Of a stretch of DNA of 64,000 bases, positions 26,677 to 34,774 are shown piece after piece. Below the pieces are notes generated by a model, which made no database searches, was not told the origin of the DNA, and was given only the letters and a program-made list of their open reading frames with translations. Location: assembly GCA_910574865.1 (NCBI GenBank), contig CAJTDN010000012.1, forward strand, positions 117,640-181,639. Reading direction: 5' to 3'. Position 1 is the stretch's first letter. Each line of letters opens with the position of its first letter. This DNA comes from Lachnospiraceae bacterium. Lineage in GTDB: Bacteria > Bacillota > Clostridia > Lachnospirales > Lachnospiraceae. The translations under genes were made by a program, and so were the position numbers.

Positions 26677-27657
26677 TTGCCGGAATTGCCAGAGGTGGAA
26701 ATGGTAAGGCGGGTACTGGGGCCGCAGCTTGCCGGAAAGTCCATTTGCGCGGTGCGGCTGATAACGCCGGGGGTAATCGCCCATCCGCGGTCGGAGGAGT
26801 TCGTGGAGGGCGTTGTCGGCAGGCGCGTCGCGGGGATGGAGAGAAGGGGAAAGTTTTTACAGATATTACTGGACGACGGCGGGCGCGTCGTTGTCCATTT
26901 TCGCATGACGGGATGCCTGCTGCGCTTTACGGCGGCGGATTTGGCCGACGTGATGGAAAAGCACACGCACGTGATATTCGAACTGGATGACGGTTCGGTG
27001 CTATGTTACAGCGACCAGCGCCGGTTCGGGCGGTTGTGGCTGGTGGAGGACGTGGAAACCGCCACAAGCGGGGTGGACGCCGCGAACGCGGATACCGACA
27101 CAGGAGCGGTGCATGTTGCGGACGTGGAAACCGCCGTGGATAAAAAGGGTTCGAGGGTCGAAAAAAGTGGAAGCGGCTTGAGTCGAGAAATGAGTGCGGC
27201 AGGCCTTCGCGTCACCGGCATGGACAAGCTGGGCCTGGAGCCGTTCGATACGGGGATGACGTGGAAGTATTTGAGGGACAAGCTGGGAGGCAGGCGCATT
27301 TGCATCAAGGAAGGTTTGCTTGACCAGGGCGTCGTCGCCGGAATCGGCAACATTTATTCAGACGAGATTCTGTTCGCGAGCAGAATTTATCCGGGGCGGG
27401 AAGCGCGCACGCTTACCGTGGCGCAGTGGAAACGGCTGGCGGCGCAGATTCCGGTCACGATGGAATATTACATAGAGAAAAATGAAATTTCTCCCGAGGA
27501 TTATCTGAAAGGGCGGGGGAAGGATTACCGCAACACGCCATATCTCAGGGTGTACGGCCAGAAGGAGAAGCCGTGCCCGAATTGCCAGACGCGGCTTGAA
27601 GGTACGCGGATTGGGGGGCGTTCGAGTGTCTATTGCCCGAAATGCCAGAAGATGTGA
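26677..27657 (+). CDS. mutM: Formamidopyrimidine-DNA glycosylase MutM (Fpg) with an insertion
   Basis: A 326-residue base-excision repair enzyme that removes 8-oxoguanine and formamidopyrimidines. It begins PELPEVEMVRR, with Pro2 and Glu3 catalytic after Met removal, followed by RRGKFLQILL with the conserved Lys, DQRRFGRLWLVED, the H2TH motif KEGLLDQGVVAGIGNIYSDEILF (~209-231) and a C-terminal zinc finger CPNC-x16-CPKC. Usual length is 270-290; the excess is a low-complexity stretch at ~128-172, between the N-terminal domain and the linker. It contains a direct repeat (GACGTGGAAACCGCC at 27049-27063 and 27121-27135). TTG is the start. Confidence 0.95.
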   Translation: MPELPEVEMVRRVLGPQLAGKSICAVRLITPGVIAHPRSEEFVEGVVGRRVAGMERRGKFLQILLDDGGRVVVHFRMTGCLLRFTAADLADVMEKHTHVIFELDDGSVLCYSDQRRFGRLWLVEDVETATSGVDAANADTDTGAVHVADVETAVDKKGSRVEKSGSGLSREMSAAGLRVTGMDKLGLEPFDTGMTWKYLRDKLGGRRICIKEGLLDQGVVAGIGNIYSDEILFASRIYPGREARTLTVAQWKRLAAQIPVTMEYYIEKNEISPEDYLKGRGKDYRNTPYLRVYGQKEKPCPNCQTRLEGTRIGGRSSVYCPKCQKM

Positions 27658-27808
27658 CACATGAGAATTTACGGATTTTTCATTGTGAAATTAATGGATT
27701 GATTTGTCTATGTTCAGGAAAAAACGTCTATGTATGGTGCGTTGTCGTTCATACATAGACGTCATATTTTGTGCATGCCAAAAAGTGCATTTCAAATTTA
27801 CAATTTTT

Positions 27809-28780
27809 TCAGTGCTCCTTGATGTCCACGTTTCCGTCTTCGGCGCGGATGGTAATCGTGTCCGCCTTGCCGGACGCAGCATGGTAACGGGTGTGGCTGC
27901 TATCATCGTCATCTGGCGGCAACTCGTCGCCGAACAGGGTGAGCGTGCCATAATCCACGTCAATTTCGTAGTCATACATGTCGGACGCGTCGGGCAGCGT
28001 GAGGGAAACGTCCCCATATTCGGCGGTGCAGTCCAGTGCGCCCAGTGATTTCGCGCCCAGGTTCAGGGAACTGTTGTCCAGCGTGAACTTGGCATTTTCA
28101 CAAGAAAGGCTTGTGATGTCGCAGGAACCATAGCTGTTAAATATGGAAAGGCCATCCGTTTCCAGGTTTGCGGCCGCGATTTTGCCACCATCCATTTCCA
28201 GGGTGAGCATGTCCGTGTCAAGTCCCTTGAGTTCCATTTTCCCATCCGAATTTTCTAAAAGCATGTTCTTCGCGCTCAGGGAGAGTCCCAAAATCGAAAG
28301 TTCCCCCGCATGCCGGATGGAAATGTCGTCAAAGTCGGCATCTTGCGGGACGTACAACGTGATTTTGTTCTTTTCGCGAGAATGCACGAAAAAGCTAAGG
28401 TTCACCACCATGATGGAATTCAAGGGTTTTCGCGAGAGCGTCAAGGTCTGGCCCTCTACTTCGTACTCGAGTTCGTCAAAGCCTGCGTCCAGCGCGTATT
28501 CCAGATAAAAATGCTCGTCTCCGGAGGGCTTTATCACAAAATCTGCGGAAGCGGCATTGGAATCCAATTGGATGTCCAGTCTCGAGACGTCGTCCAACTT
28601 CGTTTTGGGGAGAATTTCCTGCTCGGCAATGGCGGTCGAAGAAATGCCGTCCTTCGTGATTTTCACGCCGGGAAATCCGCCAAGCATGATGCCGGTTATG
28701 GCCAGGGCGATGCCGATGACGATGAGCAGCGAGCTGACAATGAGTAACTGTTTTGTGTTTTTCTTCTTATCGTTCTTCAT
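27809..28780 (-). CDS. DUF4097 membrane-anchored beta-helix-like protein
   Basis: A 323-residue protein: one N-terminal membrane helix (~11-33), then a repetitive beta-rich outside domain of the DUF4097 type (LSILGLSLSAKNMLLENSDG, LKGLDTDMLTLEMDGG, and similar strands every ~20 residues). DUF4097 proteins are often encoded with DUF1700 and a PadR regulator, as here, and are thought to belong to envelope-stress operons. The function is unknown. Its start overlaps the end of the DUF1700 gene (28777-28780, ATGA). Confidence 0.88.
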   Translation of the reverse strand: MKNDKKKNTKQLLIVSSLLIVIGIALAITGIMLGGFPGVKITKDGISSTAIAEQEILPKTKLDDVSRLDIQLDSNAASADFVIKPSGDEHFYLEYALDAGFDELEYEVEGQTLTLSRKPLNSIMVVNLSFFVHSREKNKITLYVPQDADFDDISIRHAGELSILGLSLSAKNMLLENSDGKMELKGLDTDMLTLEMDGGKIAAANLETDGLSIFNSYGSCDITSLSCENAKFTLDNSSLNLGAKSLGALDCTAEYGDVSLTLPDASDMYDYEIDVDYGTLTLFGDELPPDDDDSSHTRYHAASGKADTITIRAEDGNVDIKEH

Positions 28781-29403
28781 GATGCTTTCCTCCCTGTTTT
28801 TACTTTTTCGTCATGTCCGTGCTCCGGCCTCCTTTTTGCCACGATGCGGCCGAGCAGTTGCGAGAAGCGGGCAATCAGCCATCCGGCGAAGCAATAAAAC
28901 GCGTGGGCTGCAATCAGCCCGATCCCGATGAAAACCAGTCCGACCCCGACCGTGGCCAGCCCGTTGGCAAAACTTGAAAAAATCAGGGCGAGTCCGCCGC
29001 CCGTCGCGATGATGCCGCTTGCCAGCAGGGAAACCGCGAATAGGAAAGCGCATAGGACGCACATGAAAATGACGAGGACGAGCATCAGTGCCAAAAGGAG
29101 CAGCGCCGCAATCAAGGGCAGGGCAATCGGGGCGGCGCAGATGCCCAGGATGCCGACGCGCACGGCGGAGATCCCCCGTTTGACCGTGGTGGGCGGCTCG
29201 GTCACGTTTTTAGCCGCCAATGTCGTAATCAGCTCTTTGGCCGCCTCCTCGGGAGAACCGAGGTCTTGGATGGCCTGTTCCTCATTTTCCTCGCCGGCTT
29301 CGGCGAAGTATTCTTCAAAATACTCCAGCGCACGGTCGAAATCCTCCTTCGGCAGCCGGCGCAGGTTGTGGGAAAGCGTTTTCATATATTCATTTTTCGT
29401 CAT
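28777..29403 (-). CDS. DUF1700 membrane protein
   Basis: A 208-residue protein. The cytosolic N-terminus is DUF1700/HAAS-like (MTKNEYMKTLSHNLRRLPKEDFDRALEYFEEYFAEAG, then LGSPEEAAKELI), and four hydrophobic segments follow (~75-190). HAAS domains are found in proteins regulated by PadR-family repressors and often mediate contact with them. The start at 29403 has GAAGGAGG about 7 bases upstream. It overlaps padR by 14 bases and the next gene by 4 bases, so the three are one translationally coupled operon. Confidence 0.88.
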   Translation of the reverse strand: MTKNEYMKTLSHNLRRLPKEDFDRALEYFEEYFAEAGEENEEQAIQDLGSPEEAAKELITTLAAKNVTEPPTTVKRGISAVRVGILGICAAPIALPLIAALLLLALMLVLVIFMCVLCAFLFAVSLLASGIIATGGGLALIFSSFANGLATVGVGLVFIGIGLIAAHAFYCFAGWLIARFSQLLGRIVAKRRPEHGHDEKVKTGRKAS

Positions 29404-29770
29404 CAGTAATCCCTCCTTCATCATGCATGGTTGGCGAGGCGGCCTCGATTTTTGTATCGGTACGGCCGCCTCGTATGATTCGATTGATTTGTGTCGCGTA
29501 GCGTTCCCATTCTTCCAGCAGTTCGCCCAGGTAAATGCGGCCGCTGTCCGTGATCACATAATACCTGCGGTTGCGCCCCTGGTACTGCTGGTCATAAGTG
29601 TCCAAATGCCCCCCTTCCTGCAACCGTTTCAAAACCGGGTAGAGGGAGGAGTCCTTCATGGGGGCGACCTGCTTGATACGTTGGCTAATCTGGTAGCCGT
29701 ACGCGTCGTCTTCGGCAATGATGGAGAGTACCAGCATGTCGAACAGCGGCGCGGTCAAAGGAAATGTCAT
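29390..29770 (-). CDS. PadR-family transcriptional repressor
   Basis: A 126-residue winged-helix regulator of the PadR-like s2 subfamily: LTAPLFDMLVLSIIAEDDAYGYQISQRI (helices 1-2), MKDSSLYPVLKRLQEGGHLDTY (recognition helix ~38-59), GRNRRYYVITDSGRIYL (wing) and a C-terminal helix for dimerisation. It is the first gene of the PadR-DUF1700-DUF4097 operon and should repress it; a 20-bp palindrome overlaps the promoter. The start at 29770 is chosen because the long upstream frame runs through AT-rich promoter sequence. Confidence 0.92.
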   Translation of the reverse strand: MTFPLTAPLFDMLVLSIIAEDDAYGYQISQRIKQVAPMKDSSLYPVLKRLQEGGHLDTYDQQYQGRNRRYYVITDSGRIYLGELLEEWERYATQINRIIRGGRTDTKIEAASPTMHDEGGITDDEK

Positions 29771-29808
29771 GTCATCAGTCCTTTCTTTCAAAGCATATGC
29801 CTTACAAA

Positions 29809-29842
29809 TATATATTATATAATATATAATATAAAAAGTCAA
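29809..29842 (-). promoter_or_regulatory. Promoter and likely PadR operator
   Basis: On the minus strand: TTGACT (29842-29837), a 17-base spacer and TATAAT (29819-29814). A perfect 20-bp palindrome, TATATATTATATAATATATA (29809-29828), covers the -10 and half the spacer, a position suited to repression by the PadR protein. Confidence 0.7.
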
Positions 29843-29951
29843 TACATATATAAAATTTTCAAATGCAAAAATATCATATAAAAGATTTTGGAAGGGGAGA
29901 CGGAGAAAAGAGTAGGCGTCTTCGGTTCCCATGACGCTTGATTTTCAGAAT

Positions 29952-29999
29952 GCAAAAAGAAATCGACGAAGCGTGAGAACTTTGTCGATTTCTTTTTGC
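29952..29999. repeat. Perfect 16-bp inverted repeat
   Basis: GCAAAAAGAAATCGAC (29952-29967) and its exact complement at 29984-29999, with a 16-base loop. It lies at the broken end of the response-regulator fragment. It could act as a terminator in either direction because of the A/T-rich arms. Confidence 0.6.
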
Positions 30000-30003
30000 G
30001 TGT

Positions 30004-30096
30004 TATAGAAAATTGTTCCTTGTTTTCGGAAGCATAGCGGTTTAACAAGTTCTCCAATAGAGTCTGGTCTTCCGCGTTATCTTCCACAATTGCGAC
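30004..30096 (-). pseudogene. N-terminal fragment of a LytTR-type response regulator
   Basis: 31 codons read VAIVEDNAEDQTLLENLLNR followed by YASENKEQFSI. This is the first strand, acidic pocket (ED) and helix 1 of a receiver domain as in AgrA/LytT-type regulators. No start or ribosome site precedes it and the phosphoacceptor half is missing. It ends against the inverted repeat at 29952-29999. Confidence 0.7.
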
Positions 30097-30260
30097 TCGT
30101 GTCTTGTCCCATTGACATTTCGCCAATCGACTTGCCTGAATTTTCATCTGCCGCGTTAACTTCACTCAACGATGCCACCGCATCGCCTCGTTCAGTTGCC
30201 TTGCAGATGGAAATTCATTCTGCGTCGTTTTGCTGAAAGTCAATGGGACAAGACACTCGT
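30095..30260. repeat. 166-bp imperfect palindrome
   Basis: The outer arms ACTCGTGTCTTGTCCCATTG (from 30095) and CAATGGGACAAGACACTCGT (ending 30260) are inverted copies with two mismatches. Pairing continues with gaps through CATCTG (30145-30150) and CAGATG (30204-30209) to GATG/CATC at the centre (30171-30184). The size is close to the 146-167 bp elements elsewhere in the window, but the ends differ. The 29771-30269 gap holds the padR promoter, the fragments above and this palindrome. Confidence 0.6.
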
Positions 30261-30269
30261 AACATGTTG

Positions 30270-31352
30270 TTACTCCAATCTTCGTGCCCGCTCTTTCACC
30301 TGTTCCCATTGCGTGTCCGAGAGCATTGTAGGGTGTTCCATCTGCAGGAGCGGTTGTAAATCCATTTTAAGTTCTGCTTGTACCCTTCTGGCGGCGTCAA
30401 ATAGGGAAATTGGTTCCTCGCTTGTCTGCGACATGACGTTTTCGTAGCTTGAAAATGCGTGGTCGTGGTCAAACAGCGGACAAAATCCGATAATCTTGCC
30501 GGAAGCATGTTCCATCAAAAAGCCCCAGTTTTGTTCGTGACGGTCATTGTTATTTAATAGATAATCGGCTATCTGCATTTGAAGATAAAATTTACGGTCA
30601 AGTTTTATCGCCTCTTCATAAGGATTAAGCCCATAATAGCTACAAAACAAGGTGAATTCTTCGAACGTGACCAGCGCGGTTTCCTCGGAGGTAAATAATT
30701 TGGAATTTACGATGCATTCCCCGACACCCCGCAGCCATTCTTTCCGTTCCGGGCTTAGATAGGCGTCCGTTTCTTCTTCCGTGGAAATGAAATACGCAAT
30801 ATGGGGAATTCGCAGTGCATCTAATATTTGCGAAGCGGGAATTTCATATTTTCCAACTTTGTGGAGATAAAGGCCATCATTTTTTCGAATCCAGCCTTTG
30901 GCACTTGCCCCCATCGTCGTAAGCTCCGGGGTACGTATTTTTTCATGCCAATTCGTATCATGAACATTCATTTCCTGACGAAAATGAATGTTTTGACCGG
31001 ACAAGGAAATCTCTGCCACAAAGAAAGATAAGGGATTGCGGAACAAATTCACGTTGTCCCAGCATGCTTTATCTTGTTCTTGCTTCATCCAATAACCGTC
31101 CTCCAAACTTAACCCTCGACAAGCCTTGCATACTTCGTAGCGGTTCGTTTGGGAAAGCCGCAAGGAATTCAGGATTTCCTTGGCGTGACTGCGTCCGATG
31201 GATAGGGTGCGGTTTATTGCCCATTCGATAAAGTCCGCGAAAGAGACGGTTTCTTTGCGAAGGGCAAAAGGGAGCCGGTCAAAATCCAGTATCTGGCAGA
31301 CCCCGGTGTCTTGTATTTGTAAAATGGGTTTGTCCTTTAAAAGAAGTAACAT
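30270..31352 (-). CDS. HipA-like Ser/Thr kinase-fold protein
   Basis: A 360-residue protein. The C-terminal half carries a HipA/PI3K-like kinase core: LLNNNDRHEQNWGFL (catalytic loop, ~277-291) and FCPLFDHDHAF (metal-binding Asp, ~305-315). The N-terminal half has GWIRKNDGLYLHKVGKYEIPASQILDAL, similar to the region around the ATP-binding Lys in HipA-C relatives. HipA toxins phosphorylate glutamyl-tRNA synthetase, but no HipB-type helix-turn-helix partner is adjacent, so a toxin role is not shown. The start at 31352 follows GGAGG by 6 bases; the upstream Met at 31397 lacks a ribosome site. Related clostridial proteins are sometimes labelled excisionase, which the sequence does not support. Confidence 0.75.
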   Translation of the reverse strand: MLLLLKDKPILQIQDTGVCQILDFDRLPFALRKETVSFADFIEWAINRTLSIGRSHAKEILNSLRLSQTNRYEVCKACRGLSLEDGYWMKQEQDKACWDNVNLFRNPLSFFVAEISLSGQNIHFRQEMNVHDTNWHEKIRTPELTTMGASAKGWIRKNDGLYLHKVGKYEIPASQILDALRIPHIAYFISTEEETDAYLSPERKEWLRGVGECIVNSKLFTSEETALVTFEEFTLFCSYYGLNPYEEAIKLDRKFYLQMQIADYLLNNNDRHEQNWGFLMEHASGKIIGFCPLFDHDHAFSSYENVMSQTSEEPISLFDAARRVQAELKMDLQPLLQMEHPTMLSDTQWEQVKERARRLE

Positions 31353-31510
31353 GGGTGGCCTCCAAACATAATGATACTGGTTTTGCTTAACAATCAATGC
31401 GTCAGTACGCTCGTCATCAGTTAAGTTGTAAAAAATTTTACCACACGAAATGTTTTGCTGTCAATGTTGTCGTATGGATTTGCCGTATTTTCATCTCCGA
31501 AAAGTCGACT

Positions 31511-31539
31511 TGAAAAAAGGGATGCTCTTTAGTATAATG
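31511..31539 (+). promoter_or_regulatory. Promoter of the two-component system
   Basis: TTGAAA (31511-31516), a 17-base spacer and a perfect TATAAT (31534-31539), 38 bases before the response-regulator start. Confidence 0.75.
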
Positions 31540-31577
31540 ATTTTATGACGAAGGAATTTTAAGGAAGTGGAACGGTG

Positions 31578-32249
31578 ATGTATAAGATATTATTGGTGGA
31601 GGACAACCCGGTGATTGCCGCCGAGGTGCAAAGGCATTTGCGGCAGTGGGATTACGAGGTCGTCTGTGCGGAAGATTTCAAGAACGTGATGGGAACCTTT
31701 GCCGGGTGCCGGCCGCATTTGGTCATTTTGGACATTCTGCTTCCCTATTATAATGGGTTTTACTGGTGCACGCAGATTCGAAGGGAGCATAACGTGCCGA
31801 TTTTGTTTTTGTCCTCGGCTTGTGACAACATGAACATCGTGATGGCGATGAACATGGGCGGGGATGATTTCGTGGAGAAACCGTTTGACTTGAACGTTTT
31901 GACGGCGAAGGTGCAGGCACTTTTGCGAAGGGCCTATGAATTCACGGGGGCAAAGAGCGTGCTGGAATATCAAGGGGTGACTCTGCATCTGGAGGAGGCG
32001 GCCGTGGCGCACGGGGAGGGGCGGATTGACCTGACGAAGAATGAATTTAAAATCCTGCAGATGCTGATGGAGCGGAAAGGGCGGATTGTCAAGCGGGAAC
32101 AAATCATGGAACGGCTGTGGGAGAGTGACGAGTTCGTGGACGACAACACGCTGACCGTGAACGTGACGCGCCTGCGCCGGAAATTGGAGCAAATCGGCGT
32201 GACGGATTGGATTAAGACGAAGAAGGGCATCGGGTATTTGATATCATGA
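31578..32249 (+). CDS. OmpR-family response regulator, BceR-like
   Basis: A 223-residue regulator: receiver domain with ILLVEDN, phosphoacceptor Asp52 (VILDILLP), the Ser/Ala switch position in FLSSA and Lys in VEKPF; winged-helix domain with DLTKNEFKILQMLMERKGRIVKREQIMERLWES and VNVTRLRRKLEQIG, ending TKKGIGYLIS. It should respond to the adjacent intramembrane-sensing kinase and activate the ABC exporter downstream. The start is ATG 31578, 10 bases after AAGGAAG. It overlaps the kinase gene by 4 bases. Confidence 0.93.
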   Translation: MYKILLVEDNPVIAAEVQRHLRQWDYEVVCAEDFKNVMGTFAGCRPHLVILDILLPYYNGFYWCTQIRREHNVPILFLSSACDNMNIVMAMNMGGDDFVEKPFDLNVLTAKVQALLRRAYEFTGAKSVLEYQGVTLHLEEAAVAHGEGRIDLTKNEFKILQMLMERKGRIVKREQIMERLWESDEFVDDNTLTVNVTRLRRKLEQIGVTDWIKTKKGIGYLIS

Positions 32250-33262
32250 GGGAAAGGAAAGGGAACCTGCTCTGGCTGAAATCGGTTCTGGGGCATTTGC
32301 TGTTATATGGCGCGGTGCTGGGCATTTTCACGTTAGTCTTATATTTGTACGGGACGTTGGAGGAGGCGGTTTTTTATGCGGCGGGGCTTGCGTTCGTCCT
32401 GCTTGCGCTTGTTTTTTTCGTCCATCTCGCCATTTTGTGGGGGCGCAGGCGGAAGGCAATCCAGGCCTTGGCGGCGTTGCCAAATGAATTCGGGGAATTT
32501 CCCGGACCGGCGACCGGGCTGGAGCGGATGTACCAGGAAAAGTTGAAGGAGCTTTTTGACTTGATTGGCCGGATGGACGATGAGGAACGCATCGGCAGGC
32601 GGGAAATGATGGACTACTATGGCCTTTGGGCGCACCAGATTAAGACGCCGCTCGCCGCCATGCGTGTGCTCGTCCAGTCGTTGGAGGAATCGTCGCCCGC
32701 GGACGGCGACGCGCAGGACGTCCTGCGTGACATGAAAATGGAATTGTTCAAGACGGAACAGTACGTGGCGATGGTGCTTTCCTACCTGCGGGCCGAGGAA
32801 ATGGGACACGACCTGCTTTTGAAGGAATATCCGTTGGATGGCATTATAAGGCAGGCGGTGAAAAAATACTCCTCGATGTTCATTTCCAAGAAAATCCGTC
32901 TAGAATACAAAACGTGCGAGGGCTTCGTGGTGACGGATGAAAAATGGCTTCTTTTCGTGCTGGAGCAGTTGCTGTCAAACGCGCTGAAGTATACGCCGTG
33001 CGGCGGGACGATTTTGATTTATCGGGAAGGCGAAGGGAAAGGACGCCTGGTCATCGAGGACGACGGCATCGGGATACAAACGGAGGACTTGCCGCGTATT
33101 TTTGAAAAGGGATTCACTGGTTTCAACGGGCGGCAGGATAAAAAATCAACGGGGATAGGCCTCTACTTGTGCAAGATGATTTGTGACAAGCTGGGGCACG
33201 GCCTTGCCGTGGAGTCCGGGGAGGGGACGGGGACGAGGGCGTACGTCGGGCTGGAGCGGTGA
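32246..33262 (+). CDS. BceS-like intramembrane-sensing histidine kinase
   Basis: A 338-residue kinase with only two membrane helices (~12-33 and ~38-63) and almost no outside loop, the signature of intramembrane-sensing kinases. The DHp box is YGLWAHQIKTPLAAM with His130. The ATPase domain has EQLLSNALKYT (N box), VIEDDGIGI (G1), FEKGFTGFNGR and STGIGLYL (G2). Such kinases do not sense the peptide antibiotic directly; they read the transport activity of a BceAB-type exporter, encoded here at 34.0-36.9 kb. Confidence 0.93.
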   Translation: MRERKGNLLWLKSVLGHLLLYGAVLGIFTLVLYLYGTLEEAVFYAAGLAFVLLALVFFVHLAILWGRRRKAIQALAALPNEFGEFPGPATGLERMYQEKLKELFDLIGRMDDEERIGRREMMDYYGLWAHQIKTPLAAMRVLVQSLEESSPADGDAQDVLRDMKMELFKTEQYVAMVLSYLRAEEMGHDLLLKEYPLDGIIRQAVKKYSSMFISKKIRLEYKTCEGFVVTDEKWLLFVLEQLLSNALKYTPCGGTILIYREGEGKGRLVIEDDGIGIQTEDLPRIFEKGFTGFNGRQDKKSTGIGLYLCKMICDKLGHGLAVESGEGTGTRAYVGLER

Positions 33263-33300
33263 TGCGGAAAATTCACTTGACAATATAAGGAGGAGAAGGT

Positions 33301-33858
33301 ATGGGTGTTGCAAGTGCAAGGAAGATAAGGAAAAGTTTTACAATTGATGATGTTTATGCTTTGCCAGAGGGGCAAAGGGCGGAGCTGATAGATGGTGATT
33401 TGTATATGATGGCATCGCCGGGCAGGACGCATCAAGAGTTGGTAAAGGAGTTCACGTACCTGATTGAGTCTTATATAAGGGGAAAAGGTGGGGAGTGCAA
33501 GGTATATCCCGCACCGTTTGCCGTATTTTTGAATGAGGACGATAAAACGTATCTTGAGCCTGACATTTCTGTTATATGCGATAAAAATAAGCTTACAAAG
33601 GAAGGTTGCATGGGGGCGCCGGACTGGATAATCGAAATCGTATCGTCAGGCAGCCGGCAAATGGATTATAGTCGTAAATTGTTCAAGTACCATGCTGCCG
33701 GGGTTCGTGAATACTGGATTGTGGACAAGGCCAAAAATCAAATACTTGTTTATAATTTTGAACAGGACATGTTTGACGAGTTTACTTTTTCGGACAAGGT
33801 GGCGGCCGGGATTTGTGATGGTTTGGAAATTGATTTTTCAATCATGGAACTTGAGTGA
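33301..33858 (+). CDS. Uma2-family PD-(D/E)XK endonuclease-like protein
   Basis: A 185-residue Uma2 (DUF820) protein: FTIDDVYALPEGQRAELIDGDLYMMASPG at the start, YPAPFAVFLNEDDKTYLEPDISVICD (~66-91, metal-binding Asp) and GAPDWIIEIVS (~102-112, Glu-x-Val form of the PD-(D/E)XK core), then REYWIVD. These proteins are abundant in cyanobacteria and Lachnospiraceae; their biological role is unknown. AAGGAGGAG gives a strong ribosome site. It lies between the BceRS and BceAB genes, which it probably separates as a later insertion, and has its own terminator (33880-33908). A paralogue is at 59640-60185. Confidence 0.9.
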   Translation: MGVASARKIRKSFTIDDVYALPEGQRAELIDGDLYMMASPGRTHQELVKEFTYLIESYIRGKGGECKVYPAPFAVFLNEDDKTYLEPDISVICDKNKLTKEGCMGAPDWIIEIVSSGSRQMDYSRKLFKYHAAGVREYWIVDKAKNQILVYNFEQDMFDEFTFSDKVAAGICDGLEIDFSIMELE

Positions 33859-33879
33859 AGGACAGCGTGAAGGCATATG

Positions 33880-33908
33880 GGGCGGGGAGTTTGATTCCCG
33901 CCCTTTTT
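33880..33908 (+). terminator. Terminator of the Uma2 gene
   Basis: GGGCGGG (33880-33886) pairs with CCCGCCC (33897-33903), followed by five T. It separates bceRS-uma2 transcription from the exporter operon. Confidence 0.8.
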
Positions 33909-33974
33909 CTTACGTTTTCGTAAGGAAATCGTAAGCCAAGTCGATGGAAATGCCGCGTCTTGTGGTATTATAAT
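33909..33974 (+). promoter_or_regulatory. BceR-type operator and activated promoter of the exporter
   Basis: The inverted repeat CTTACG-TTTT-CGTAAG (33909-33924) has the TTACN-N4-NGTAA form of BceR-like operators. A perfect TATAAT (33969-33974) lies downstream with only a poor -35 (TGGAAA 33945-33950, 18-base spacer). A palindrome just upstream of a weak -35 fits activation by the response regulator at 31578-32249. A second half-site, CGTAAG, lies at 33930-33935. Confidence 0.7.
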
Positions 33975-34012
33975 GTAAGCCGAAGTCATCATAAGAAAGG
34001 CGGTATGTGAAC

Positions 34013-34774
34013 ATGACATTATTGGAAGTACAGAACGTGAAGAAAATTTATACCACGCGTAACGGCGGCAACCAGGTGGAAGCATTGCGTGACGTGAATT
34101 TTTCCGTGGAATCGGGGGAGTTCGTGGCCATCATGGGGGAGTCCGGATCGGGCAAGACGACGCTTCTCAATATTTTGGCGGCGCTCGACAAGCCGACCGG
34201 CGGCAAGGTGAAGCTTAAGGGTCAGGATTTGTCACTGGTGAAGGAGCGGGAGATGGCGGCCTTTCGCCGGGAAAACCTGGGGTTCGTCTTTCAGGATTTC
34301 AATCTACTGGATACATTTTCTCTGGAAGATAATATTTATCTGCCGCTTGTGCTGGCGGGGCAGAAGCATGTGGTGATGGCCAAGCGGCTCTGGCCGATTG
34401 CCCAGGAACTTGGCATCACGCCGTTGCTTAAGAAATATCCTTACGAGGTGTCCGGAGGGCAGAAGCAGCGGGCGGCGGTGGCGCGGGCCTTGATTACGAA
34501 GCCGCAAATCATCCTTGCCGACGAGCCGACCGGGGCGCTCGACTCCAAGGCGGCGGATGAATTGATGCGCATATTCGGGCAAATCAACCAGGAAGGGCAG
34601 ACGATTTTGATGGTCACGCACAGCGTCAAGGCGGCGAGCCATGCCGGACGCGTGCTGTTCATCAAGGACGGGGAAGTGTTCCACCAGATTTATCGCGGGA
34701 ACCAGAGTGACGAGGAAATGTACCAGAAAATCACGGCTTCCCTTACCGTGCTGATGACGGGAGGTGAGCGGTAA
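34013..34774 (+). CDS. BceA-like ABC exporter ATPase
   Basis: A 253-residue ATPase of the MacB/BceA group: LLEVQNVKKIYTTRNGGNQVEALRDVNF, Walker A GESGSGKTT (~43-51), Q-loop VFQDFNLLD, signature VSGGQKQR (~143-150), Walker B IILADEPTGALD (~164-175) and H-loop VTHS. With BceB it forms an exporter that frees lipid II-cycle intermediates from peptide antibiotics such as bacitracin. The start is ATG 34013, 9 bases after AAAGGCGG; GTG 34007 is too close to it. Its TAA is directly followed by the ATG of the permease gene. Confidence 0.93.
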   Translation: MTLLEVQNVKKIYTTRNGGNQVEALRDVNFSVESGEFVAIMGESGSGKTTLLNILAALDKPTGGKVKLKGQDLSLVKEREMAAFRRENLGFVFQDFNLLDTFSLEDNIYLPLVLAGQKHVVMAKRLWPIAQELGITPLLKKYPYEVSGGQKQRAAVARALITKPQIILADEPTGALDSKAADELMRIFGQINQEGQTILMVTHSVKAASHAGRVLFIKDGEVFHQIYRGNQSDEEMYQKITASLTVLMTGGER

